Shown: positions 26,027 through 34,375 of the stretch, piece after piece
Layout: every line of letters begins with the position of its first letter
Numbering within the stretch: position 1 is the first letter of the stretch
Notes under the pieces: generated by a model
The model's database searches: none
What the model was told of the DNA's origin: nothing
Seen by the model: only the letters and a program-made list of their open reading frames with translations
DNA from: Bacillota bacterium
GTDB taxonomy: Bacteria > Bacillota > Clostridia > Acetivibrionales > DSM-1351
Direction: 5' to 3'
Assembly: GCA_023409265.1 (NCBI GenBank)
Contig: JAEYHZ010000036.1
Coordinates: 1-64,000 of the forward strand
Length of the DNA: 64,000 nucleotides
Translations under genes and position numbers: made by a program

Positions 26027-27913
26027 ATGGAAAAGAATGTTATTCGAAGAGTGCTTCATATCGACGGAATGACCTGTACAGGTTGTGAAACGAAAATTGA
26101 AAATACTTTAAAAAAATTGGAAGGTATCGAAGAAGTAAAAGCTATATACAGTAGTTCAAATGTTTATGTAACCTATGACGCTAATACCGTAAAACTTGAT
26201 AAAATAATTGAGACTATTGAAAAATTGGACTACACGGTTATGAACAATCCTTTAAATAATTCATCTGAGTCGGGTAATGAAATAAAAGATGATGGCAAAA
26301 AGAAAAATATAGGTCAAATGATTGGTGCTGGAATAATCATTTTCGCACTTTATACTATAATTAACAACACAATAGGGTTTAATTTCATACCGCAGGTTGA
26401 TCAATCTATGGGCTATGGTATCTTATTTGTTATCGGATTGCTGACTTCACTGCATTGTATAGCCATGTGCGGGGGAATAAATCTGTCGGTTTGTGTTCAG
26501 TATAACTCAGGGAAAGCTACAACAGCTTCTGAAAAACTTAAACCAAGCTTGTTATATAACCTTGGAAGAGTTATTTCATACACGGCAGTTGGTGGAATAG
26601 TGGGTGCACTTGGATCGGTGGTCAGCTTTTCAGGAACTGCAAAAGGAATTGTAGCGGTCATCTCAGGTGTTTTTATGATTATTATGGGACTAAATATGCT
26701 GAACATATTCCCATGGCTGAGAAAACTTAATCCAAGACTTCCAAAGTTCCTGGGTACCAAGGTGCACAGTAGTGCAGGCGGAAAAGGTCCGCTTTTTGTA
26801 GGACTACTGAACGGGTTGATGCCCTGCGGACCTTTACAGGCTATGCAGCTGTATGCCTTAGGTACTGGCAGCTTTACAGCAGGTGCTGTTTCAATGCTCC
26901 TGTTCAGTTTGGGTACAGTACCGCTGATGTTTGGTTTTGGAGCAGTCAGCTCCTTTCTCAGCGGAAAGTTTACAAAACAGATGCTTAAAGTCAGCGCAGT
27001 CCTGGTTATGGTACTTGGATTAATAATGATGAACAGGGGATTAAATCTCTCAGGCCTGAATTTTATGGGTTCTGTTGTAAGAGCATCCACTGTAACATCA
27101 AATATAGCTAAAGTTGAGAATGGTATACAGGTGGTCACCACTGGCATGGAATCTGGAAGGTATACACCTATTACAGTTCAAAAGGGTATACCCGTGAGAT
27201 GGACCATTCAAGTTGAAGAGGGTGATTTGAACGGTTGTAATAACCCGGTCACTATTCCTGAATACAATATTCAGAAAAAATTGGTTGTGGGAGACAACAT
27301 TATTGAGTTTACACCTGAAGAGGAAGGCGATATTGTATATACCTGCTGGATGGGGATGATCAGCAGTAATATAAAAGTCGTTGCAGATGTTTCAAATATT
27401 TCAGAGCAGGATTTGAGTGAGGATACCCAGAACCCGGAGAGTGACAGCGGTGCAGCTGCCGGACAGGTAGCAGGAGGCTGCTGTGCAGCAGGTTCAAAGG
27501 CAACTAAATTTTATAACGGCAATATTCCTACTGATGAGATTGCCATGGGAAAAATAGTTGATGGTGTTCAGACTGTAACTATAAATGTTAATGATTATGG
27601 TTATTCACCTGCAGTTGCAGTTATTCAAAAGGGAATTAAAACTAATTTGATATTCAAAGGTGAAAAGTTGAACAGCTGTAATAACAGAATAATATTTCCT
27701 GAATACGGTGGAGATATTGATCTGAAAGAAGGGGAAAATAAAATAGAATTTATTCCCGACGGAGATTTTCATTTTAATTGTTGGATGGGCATGTTAAATG
27801 GGTATATAAAAGTAGTGGATGATATAAATAATCTTGATACCGATGCAATAAAAGAAGAATTGAAAGATATTAAACCTGCTGAAGGTGCCGGTGGAAGCAG
27901 CTGCTGCGGTTAA
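26027..27913 (+). CDS. HMA-SafE/UreH-like membrane-double cupredoxin fusion
   Basis: A 628-residue multidomain protein. An N-terminal HMA domain has GMTCTGC (C17, C20). A six-helix SafE/UreH (DsbD-like) membrane domain spans about 128-340, with HCIAMCGG and GLMPCGPLQ containing C144, C148 and C267. Two cupredoxin-like repeats follow (about 366-453 and 513-597), each with a CNN motif (C404, C551) and CWMGM (C440, C585). A linker GGCCAAG and a C-terminal SSCCG add cysteines. This suggests copper movement across the membrane to or from exported cupredoxin domains. AAGGAGGG precedes the ATG. Confidence 0.88.
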   Translation: MEKNVIRRVLHIDGMTCTGCETKIENTLKKLEGIEEVKAIYSSSNVYVTYDANTVKLDKIIETIEKLDYTVMNNPLNNSSESGNEIKDDGKKKNIGQMIGAGIIIFALYTIINNTIGFNFIPQVDQSMGYGILFVIGLLTSLHCIAMCGGINLSVCVQYNSGKATTASEKLKPSLLYNLGRVISYTAVGGIVGALGSVVSFSGTAKGIVAVISGVFMIIMGLNMLNIFPWLRKLNPRLPKFLGTKVHSSAGGKGPLFVGLLNGLMPCGPLQAMQLYALGTGSFTAGAVSMLLFSLGTVPLMFGFGAVSSFLSGKFTKQMLKVSAVLVMVLGLIMMNRGLNLSGLNFMGSVVRASTVTSNIAKVENGIQVVTTGMESGRYTPITVQKGIPVRWTIQVEEGDLNGCNNPVTIPEYNIQKKLVVGDNIIEFTPEEEGDIVYTCWMGMISSNIKVVADVSNISEQDLSEDTQNPESDSGAAAGQVAGGCCAAGSKATKFYNGNIPTDEIAMGKIVDGVQTVTINVNDYGYSPAVAVIQKGIKTNLIFKGEKLNSCNNRIIFPEYGGDIDLKEGENKIEFIPDGDFHFNCWMGMLNGYIKVVDDINNLDTDAIKEELKDIKPAEGAGGSSCCG

Positions 27914-28045
27914 ATACAAAAAATTTACCCCATAAAAAGTATTTTTTAATCTTTTTTTGTGACTCTAAAGCGTTCAAAGATCGCCACGGTACAAAAAAAA
28001 GGTCGGTTTTACTGATCTGGCACAAATGGGGACATGGAGGGTAAA

Positions 28046-30457
28046 ATGGAAAGAAAAGAAAACTTTAGTATAACTGGTATGTCCTGTGCAGCTTGTGCTG
28101 CCAGAATTGAAAAAGGTTTAAATAAAATCGAAGGAATAAAACAGGCCAATGTAAATTTCGCGATTGAGAAAGCGACGGTGGAATATGAGGATACTCTTGT
28201 AAATTCCGATAAAATCGGTGAAGCTGTCAGAAAGCTTGGCTATGACGTGTTGCAGCAAACCACCAGTAACAATAACAGGGTTGAGCTGAAGATAACTGGT
28301 ATGAGCTGTGCAGCATGTTCGGCAAAGATCGAAAAAAGGCTTGGAAAAATGGAGGGAGTATCAGCTGCGGCAGTTAATCTTGCTACAGAAAAAGCCAATG
28401 TTGAATTTGATCCCTCTATTGTTAAGGTTTCAGATATTATAAATGTTGTAGGGAATCTTGGCTATCAGGCTGAAAAAATTGAAGATATTTCACAGGACAG
28501 GGAAAAAGCACAGAGAGAAAAAGAGATAAAAAAGCTTAGAAATGAGTTGATTACCTCGGCTGTACTGAGCTCTCCGCTCATTCTGGCAATGGTGCTTTCA
28601 CTTTTGAAACTGGATGTGGCGTTTTTGCACAACCAGTATTTCCAGCTGGTAATTGCCACTCCGGTTCAGTTTATTATTGGCTGGAGATTTTACAAAAACG
28701 CCTACCACGCACTTAAAGCAAAGAGCGCCAATATGGACGTTTTGATTGCCATGGGTACGTCGGCAGCATATTTCTTCAGCATATATAATGCCTTCTTTGT
28801 TCCTGCAAAACCGGGTGTGATGATGAAGGAGCTTTACTTTGAAGCCGGTGCAGTCATCATTACGTTAATACTTCTTGGCAAGTACTTTGAAGCAGTAGCC
28901 AAGGGTAAAACCTCTGAAGCAATTAAGAAATTAATGGGGCTTCAAGCCAAGACTGCAAGAGTTATCCGTAACGGAGCAGAAGAGGACATTCCGGTTGAAG
29001 AGGTTGAGGTAGGTTATATAGTGGTTGTAAGGCCGGGAGAGAAAATACCTGTCGACGGAAAAATTGTTGAAGGAAATTCTTCAATTGATGAATCGATGCT
29101 GACCGGTGAAAGTTTGCCTGTAGAAAAAAAGGTTGGAGATCCTGTCATAGGAGCAACCATAAACAAGTTTGGAACCTTTAAGTTTGAAGCCACAAAGATC
29201 GGTAAAGATACTGCCTTGTCTCAGATTATAAAGATGGTTGAAGATGCACAGGGTTCAAAGGCTCCGATACAAAAAATTGCCGACCAGGTATCAGGCATTT
29301 TCGTACCGGTAGTTATAGGTATAGCCCTGTTAACCTTCCTTATCTGGTATTTTGCCGCAGGCGATTTTACTGCAGCCATAGTAAGTGCAGTATCTGTACT
29401 TGTTATAGCCTGCCCGTGTGCTCTAGGGCTTGCAACACCGACGGCAATCATGGTTGGAACTGGCAAAGGTGCTGAGAACGGCATATTGATAAAGGGTGGC
29501 GAGCATCTGGAGAGAGCCTATAAGCTGAATAGTATCGTACTTGATAAAACCGGAACCATTACCAAGGGAAAGCCTGAGGTTACCGACATAATACCACTTA
29601 ACCGACAGGATAAAGAGGAACTCCTTAAAATTGCTGCTATTGCAGAAAAGAATTCCGAGCATCCTCTGGGGGCTGCCATATATGAAAGGGGCAAAGCTGA
29701 TTTTGGAAATATTCCTGACCCTGATGGGTTTGAGGCTATTCCAGGCAGAGGAATTAAGGCAATTATCGGAGATAAGGAAGTTTATATTGGAACAAGAAAA
29801 CTTTTAAATGAAAAAGGAATTGAGACTAACAATATAGAAAATACCATAACCGGTCTTGAGGATGAAGGTAAAACAGCCATGCTGATGGCAATAGACAATA
29901 AGATTGAAGCGGTAGTTGCTGTTGCTGATACAGTAAAGGAAAATTCCAGGGAAGCTATTGAAGACCTTCTAAAAATGGGAATCGAAGTTTATATGCTGAC
30001 AGGTGATAATAAGAGAACAGCTGCAGCAATTGCTAAACAGGTCGGAATAAAAAATGTTCTTGCCGAGGTTTTACCTGAGAACAAGGCTGAAGAAGTGGAA
30101 AAGCTGAAAAAGCAGGGTAAAATAGTGGGGATGGTTGGAGATGGTATCAATGATGCTCCTGCACTGGCTACCGCAGATATTGGTATGGCCATTGGAACAG
30201 GGACTGACGTGGCCATTGAGGCTGCCGATATTACCTTGATGAGAGGTGATTTACGTTCCATACCTACTGCAATAAAATTATCGAAAAAAACAATGAACAA
30301 GATTAAGCAGAACCTGTTTTGGGCATTTATATATAATATAATCGGAATACCTTTTGCCGCTCTGGGATTATTGAGTCCAATAATAGCAGGTGGTGCTATG
30401 GCGTTCAGTTCTGTTTCGGTAGTTACAAATTCACTTAGCTTAAAAAGGTTCAAGTAA
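28046..30457 (+). CDS. copA: Copper-translocating P1B-type ATPase
   Basis: An 803-residue Cu+-exporting ATPase. Two N-terminal HMA domains carry GMSCAAC at C14/C17 and C88/C91. Eight transmembrane helices include the transport motif CPC at residues 456-458; TGES of the actuator, the phosphorylation motif DKTGT at D500, and GDGINDAPAL are all present. The start at 28046 follows GGAGGG; the ATG at 28034 overlaps that site. It is 132 bases downstream of the cupredoxin fusion and upstream of copZ, separated from it by a palindromic element. Confidence 0.95.
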   Translation: MERKENFSITGMSCAACAARIEKGLNKIEGIKQANVNFAIEKATVEYEDTLVNSDKIGEAVRKLGYDVLQQTTSNNNRVELKITGMSCAACSAKIEKRLGKMEGVSAAAVNLATEKANVEFDPSIVKVSDIINVVGNLGYQAEKIEDISQDREKAQREKEIKKLRNELITSAVLSSPLILAMVLSLLKLDVAFLHNQYFQLVIATPVQFIIGWRFYKNAYHALKAKSANMDVLIAMGTSAAYFFSIYNAFFVPAKPGVMMKELYFEAGAVIITLILLGKYFEAVAKGKTSEAIKKLMGLQAKTARVIRNGAEEDIPVEEVEVGYIVVVRPGEKIPVDGKIVEGNSSIDESMLTGESLPVEKKVGDPVIGATINKFGTFKFEATKIGKDTALSQIIKMVEDAQGSKAPIQKIADQVSGIFVPVVIGIALLTFLIWYFAAGDFTAAIVSAVSVLVIACPCALGLATPTAIMVGTGKGAENGILIKGGEHLERAYKLNSIVLDKTGTITKGKPEVTDIIPLNRQDKEELLKIAAIAEKNSEHPLGAAIYERGKADFGNIPDPDGFEAIPGRGIKAIIGDKEVYIGTRKLLNEKGIETNNIENTITGLEDEGKTAMLMAIDNKIEAVVAVADTVKENSREAIEDLLKMGIEVYMLTGDNKRTAAAIAKQVGIKNVLAEVLPENKAEEVEKLKKQGKIVGMVGDGINDAPALATADIGMAIGTGTDVAIEAADITLMRGDLRSIPTAIKLSKKTMNKIKQNLFWAFIYNIIGIPFAALGLLSPIIAGGAMAFSSVSVVTNSLSLKRFK

Positions 30458-30607
30458 TCTGTCAACCCGAATTGTATATATTACCGCTGGTTAAATTTCC
30501 GTATTACTGCGTTGTCGTCAATCGTAATACATACAGTATTACTCATTCCTCCGCCTTGTAATACGAAAATTTGCCTCATCGTTAATATACATTTTAGGAT
30601 TGACAGA
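30458..30607. repeat. 150-bp palindromic MITE-like element
   Basis: The element starts at the base after the copA stop. Its ends TCTGTCAACCC and GGATTGACAGA are inverted (one mismatch), and most of the interior folds on itself: TGTATATATTACCG/CGTTAATATACATT, GTATTAC/GTAATAC and CGTATTAC/GTAATACG arms. There is no ORF. It separates copA from copZ. Confidence 0.65.
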
Positions 30608-30644
30608 TCACTAGCCTTTAAAAAATAGATTGGAGGGTTTTAGT

Positions 30645-30860
30645 ATGGCAAAAGAAATTACAGATATTACTGTTGAGGGTATGTCCTGCAGTCACTGTGA
30701 AAACAGTGTAAAAAAAGCAGTCGGAGCTTTAGATGGCGTCGATAAGGTGTCTGTTGACCTGGCTAACAAAAAGGTAACCGTTGAATTTGATCCTGAAAAG
30801 GTTACCGGAAAACAAATCTTTGATGCTATTGAAGACCAGGGCTATGATGTAGTAAAATAA
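30645..30860 (+). CDS. copZ: Copper chaperone CopZ-like HMA protein
   Basis: A 71-residue stand-alone heavy-metal-associated domain with the copper site GMSCSHC, which would carry Cu(I) in the cytosol to CopA. The length is exactly that of CopZ. The start at 30645 follows TTGGAGGG; 30630 is an in-frame upstream start without a good site. A terminator follows at 30892-30923. Confidence 0.93.
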   Translation: MAKEITDITVEGMSCSHCENSVKKAVGALDGVDKVSVDLANKKVTVEFDPEKVTGKQIFDAIEDQGYDVVK

Positions 30861-30891
30861 TCAGCCATATATGGCTTATCTATGCCAGGAC

Positions 30892-30923
30892 ACCTCGTTT
30901 CAATATTGAAACGGGGTATCTTT
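30892..30923 (+). terminator. Terminator of copZ
   Basis: ACCTCGTTTCA (30892-30902) pairs with TGAAACGGGGT (30907-30917), followed by ATCTTT. A perfect palindrome AGCCATATATGGCT (30862-30875) precedes it. Confidence 0.7.
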
Positions 30924-30976
30924 GTATGGCGAGACGGAAAGACTTATTTGACTAAATTTTATGTTTGACTTTGTAA

Positions 30977-31271
30977 AACTGATATAAAATCACAATAACT
31001 TGCAGATAGTAACGCGAGTACAACTTCAAAAAATGGGAAGCTCGGTTAAAAATAATTACTGAAATAGCGGGTGAATAGCAAGTTTTTTGGCCGACAAAGT
31101 GACAGGACGTCACTTTGATGCAGCACTGCGAGACCAGGATGGTCGAGTCGCTGCTCGGCAAAAAATACTTGTGATGAACCATTGCAATTTCAAGTAATTA
31201 TTTTGGGAGCAATCCATTTTTTGAAGTTTGTTCGGGAGTACTATCATACCTAATTTTATTTTATATCAGTT
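30977..31271. repeat. 295-bp cruciform-like palindromic element
   Basis: Perfect 14-bp ends (30977-30990 and 31258-31271) enclose successive matching arms: ACTTCAAAAAATGG/CCATTTTTTGAAGT, TTAAAAATAATTACT with its partner, and CAAG-TTTTTTGGCCGA with TCGGCAAAAAATACTTG. The tip carries two further hairpins, CAAAGTGAC/GTCACTTTG and GCGAGACC/GGTCGAGTCGC. There is no ORF. It ends about 16 bases before the response regulator and fills most of the 425-base gap. Confidence 0.65.
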
Positions 31272-31286
31272 CACTAGGAGACCCCC

Positions 31287-31997
31287 ATGATAAATTTTTC
31301 AAAAAAAATACTTGTAGTAGATGATGAAAACAAAATTGTCGAGGTTGTCAAATCCTATCTTGAACACAGTGGATATGAGGTTTATACTGCTTTTAACGGT
31401 ACTCAGGCACTGGCACAGTTTGAGAAGGTTGATCCGTGTTTGATAGTGTTGGATTTAATGCTTCCTGACATCTCAGGTGAAGATGTATGTAGAACCATAA
31501 GGATGAAATCACGTATCCCAATAATTATGCTCACAGCAAAGGTGGATGAAGAAGATATATTAAGGGGCTTGGATATTGGTGCCGATGATTATGTATTGAA
31601 GCCATTCAGCCCAAAACAGCTTGTTGCAAGAATTGCAGCAGTTTTAAGAAGGACCTCGGAAGATTCTGCACCTTTATCAAATGTAATTTCTCTTAACTAT
31701 GGAGATATTGTTATTGATAATTTGAGGCATGAGGTAAGAAAGGGAGATAATATTATAAATCTAACTCCAAATGAATATAAGATTTTACTTGCAATGATCA
31801 AAATTCCTAATAAGACGTTTACACGGGAAGAGTTGATTACATTAGCCCTGGGAGATGATTTCGAAGGTTTTGACAGAACAGTGGATACCCATATAAAAAA
31901 TCTCAGACAAAAAATTGAGGATGACCCGAAGGAACCAAAGTATCTGCAGACTATTCACGGAATTGGTTACAGGCTGAATGTGAACAGTAATTACTAG
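31287..31997 (+). CDS. OmpR family response regulator
   Basis: A 236-residue response regulator. The receiver domain (about 5-120) has ILVVDDENK, the phosphoacceptor segment IVLDLMLPDISG and the conserved lysine in LKPFSP. A winged-helix DNA-binding domain (about 140-235) ends in IHGIGYRL. TAGGAG precedes the ATG. It pairs with the sensor kinase downstream; a terminator-like hairpin lies between. Because the pair follows the copper genes and the sensor loop is Met/His/Cys-rich, control of copper export is plausible but unproven. Confidence 0.92.
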   Translation: MINFSKKILVVDDENKIVEVVKSYLEHSGYEVYTAFNGTQALAQFEKVDPCLIVLDLMLPDISGEDVCRTIRMKSRIPIIMLTAKVDEEDILRGLDIGADDYVLKPFSPKQLVARIAAVLRRTSEDSAPLSNVISLNYGDIVIDNLRHEVRKGDNIINLTPNEYKILLAMIKIPNKTFTREELITLALGDDFEGFDRTVDTHIKNLRQKIEDDPKEPKYLQTIHGIGYRLNVNSNY

Positions 31998-32056
31998 AAT
32001 ATGGAAATTATAGATTTGCCTATCTTTGTATATTTAACGCTACAAAGACAGGTACT

Positions 32057-32142
32057 AAAAAAATTGGCACGTGAATTAATAGAATTTAAGCCCGTTAAAA
32101 ATTTTTGTTGAAATTTTTTATTATGATAAGGCCAATTTTTTC
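32057..32142 (+). terminator. Terminator-like hairpin between response regulator and kinase genes
   Basis: AAAAAAATTGGC (32057-32068) pairs with GCCAATTTTTTC (32131-32142), ending in a T-run. It could lower kinase expression relative to the regulator. The motif GATGCAGAAATGGAG follows directly and supplies the kinase ribosome binding site. Confidence 0.6.
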
Positions 32143-32165
32143 ACGATGCAGAAATGGAGTAAAAA

Positions 32166-33560
32166 ATGGTGACAAGCCTGCGGTCAAAGCTATCGCTGTC
32201 CTATGTACTTGCTGCAGTTATAATAGTTTTTCTTATTAGTGCGCTTACAAATGTGTTTGTAGTGAAGCATTTCAGAGAATATGTAAATGAAAATCAGCAG
32301 TTAAAGAATAAGGAGATTGTAGCTACGGTTGCGGCTCAGTATAAGGGCAATGGCTATTGGAATTTCGATTCAATTGCTTCAATAGGCGAAAGCTACCTTG
32401 AAAGCGGAATAATCATAGCAGTTAGGGACATTAACGGTAAAACCATATGGGATGCAAAACAACATAACAACGGAATGTGCCAGAGAATTATTGAGCATAT
32501 GGCCGCAAATTCAGGCGGGATGATGGGAACAAAAGGTTCAGGCTATAAAGAGGTACCCTATTCTCTTAACTATAATCTGAATAAGGTTGGAGTGATTGAA
32601 ATAGGAACATATGGCCCCAATTACCTAAATGAACACGATCAGGCATTTATAAATACCTTCAATACTGTTCTCATAGGCGTAGGTATTTTTTCTTTGATTT
32701 TTGCCCTAATACTGGGGCGGATAATGTCCAGACGCTTAAGCTCGCCAATTTCGCAGGTTATTGGAGCTGCAAAATCCATATCCAATGGCTATTACTCTGA
32801 AAGAATTACCCGGCAGTCGAATACCAGCGAAATTAATGAGTTGACTTCTACAGTAAACAATCTGGCAGAATCCCTAGAAAAACAGGAAGCTTTGAGGAAA
32901 AGACTTACCGGAGATGTTGCTCATGAATTAAGAACTCCGCTGGCAACACTTCAAAGTCACATGGAAGCGATGATTGACGGTATATGGGAAGCGGACACCG
33001 GGAGGCTTAAGAGCTGCCATGAAGAAATAGTCCGCATAAGTAAGATGGTTGGAGATCTGGAAAAACTTACAAAATTTGAAAGTGAAAAACTGGTTCTGGA
33101 TAAAGAAAATTTTGATATTACAGAACTAATAAAAAGATTAATACAGAATTTTGAAAGCGAATACTTGAATAAGGGTTTAAACATTGAATTTAAAGGCGGT
33201 ACTACTGAGATTTATGCAGACAGGGATAAAATCAGCCAGGTAATAGTCAATTTACTTTCAAATGCATTGAAATATACACCTGAAGGCGGGTTGGTCAAGG
33301 TTATTACGGAACAGGAAGCTGGCATTGTCAGGCTTGTTGTTAAGGACAATGGTCCTGGAATACCGAAGGAGGATCTGCCATTTATCTTTGAAAGGTTTTA
33401 CAGGGCTGACAAATCAAGAAACAGGCTTACAGGCGGTTCCGGTATAGGCCTTGCGATTACAAAAGCTATTGTTTCAGCGCACGGTGGAAAAATAGAAGTT
33501 ATAAGCAGCAGAGAAAGGGGAACCGAATTTACAGTGATTTTGCCCAAACAGCAGGAATAG
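32166..33560 (+). CDS. Membrane sensor histidine kinase (probable copper/metal sensor)
   Basis: A 464-residue kinase. Two transmembrane helices (about 10-35 and 160-185) flank an exported sensor loop that includes HNNGMCQRIIEHMAA and GGMMG, rich in Met, His and Cys. HAMP follows at about 190-240, then the H-box DVAHELRTPLATLQ and the ATPase boxes NLLSNALKYTPEGG, DNGPGIP and GGSGIGLAI. The metal-type residues and the copper genes upstream suggest a copper sensor. A TGGAG site precedes the ATG. Confidence 0.9.
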   Translation: MVTSLRSKLSLSYVLAAVIIVFLISALTNVFVVKHFREYVNENQQLKNKEIVATVAAQYKGNGYWNFDSIASIGESYLESGIIIAVRDINGKTIWDAKQHNNGMCQRIIEHMAANSGGMMGTKGSGYKEVPYSLNYNLNKVGVIEIGTYGPNYLNEHDQAFINTFNTVLIGVGIFSLIFALILGRIMSRRLSSPISQVIGAAKSISNGYYSERITRQSNTSEINELTSTVNNLAESLEKQEALRKRLTGDVAHELRTPLATLQSHMEAMIDGIWEADTGRLKSCHEEIVRISKMVGDLEKLTKFESEKLVLDKENFDITELIKRLIQNFESEYLNKGLNIEFKGGTTEIYADRDKISQVIVNLLSNALKYTPEGGLVKVITEQEAGIVRLVVKDNGPGIPKEDLPFIFERFYRADKSRNRLTGGSGIGLAITKAIVSAHGGKIEVISSRERGTEFTVILPKQQE

Positions 33561-33581
33561 TTAATTCCACAAAAATTAAGT

Positions 33582-33617
33582 AAATCTTAATATTTTCTTC
33601 ACGAGCTATGCTATAAT
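33582..33617 (+). promoter_or_regulatory. vanR promoter region with candidate VanR site
   Basis: A good -10 box, TATAAT (33612-33617), has no recognisable -35 box. AAATCTTAA (33582-33590) lies at the position expected for an activator and recurs upstream of vanG at 35543-35551. This fits VanR-activated promoters; no VanR footprint is known for this sequence. Confidence 0.45.
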
Positions 33618-33679
33618 TTTTAATAGTCATATACAGGGAAAAATGTATATGATTATTAAACTTTAAGGTGGTTAGGAAT

Positions 33680-34375
33680 ATGAGTATTAATATTCTTGTG
33701 GTTGACGATGAAAAAGAAATAGCTGACCTGGTGGAACTTTACCTGATGAATGAAAATTATACAGTATATAAATTTTATAAGCCTTTGGAGGCACTTAACA
33801 GCATTGAAAATATCAAATTCGATCTTGCAATTCTGGACGTTATGATGCCGGAAATGGATGGCTTTACTCTTTGTCAGAAAATACGGCAGAGATTTAACTT
33901 TCCTGTAATTATGCTCACTGCAAAAGTTGAGGAGTTGGACAAGATCACAGGACTTACACTTGGTGCTGATGATTATATTACAAAACCCTTCAGCCCCTTG
34001 GAAATGGTTGCCCGTGTCAAGGCTCAGCTGAGAAGATTTACAAGGTATAATGAGGGAGTCCAGCAAAATAACGATATTCTGGAGATATCAGGTCTGGTAA
34101 TGAACAAGGCTACACATCAATGTACTCTTAACGAGAATCCTCTTATACTCACTCCCATTGAATTTTCAATTCTTTGGCTGCTCTGCGAAAACAGGGGGCA
34201 GGTTATCAGTTCCGAAAGATTATTTCAGGAGGTATGGGGTGAAAAGTATTTCACAGGCAGTAACAATACAGTAATGGTTCACATACGACATCTACGCGAG
34301 AAGATGAATGAGCCGGCAGGAAATCCCAGGTTTATAAAAACTGTGTGGGGAGTTGGATACAAAATTGAGAAATGA
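33680..34375 (+). CDS. vanR: VanR-type response regulator
   Basis: A 231-residue OmpR-type regulator opening a vanG-type cluster. The receiver domain has ILVVDDEKEIADLV, the phosphoacceptor segment AILDVMMPEMDG and ITKPFSP; the winged helix ends in KTVWGVGYKIEK. The start at 33680 follows AAGGTGG; GTG 33668 is in frame but overlaps that site. The end overlaps the start of vanS, so the pair is translationally coupled. Assignment as VanR rests on the cluster and on sequence style; other OmpR regulators look similar. Confidence 0.88.
   Translation: MSINILVVDDEKEIADLVELYLMNENYTVYKFYKPLEALNSIENIKFDLAILDVMMPEMDGFTLCQKIRQRFNFPVIMLTAKVEELDKITGLTLGADDYITKPFSPLEMVARVKAQLRRFTRYNEGVQQNNDILEISGLVMNKATHQCTLNENPLILTPIEFSILWLLCENRGQVISSERLFQEVWGEKYFTGSNNTVMVHIRHLREKMNEPAGNPRFIKTVWGVGYKIEK

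Noticed and set aside
26497..27147. 216-codon ORF antisense to the HMA-SafE fusion
   Set aside because: Shadow of a well-supported gene, without its own ribosome binding site.
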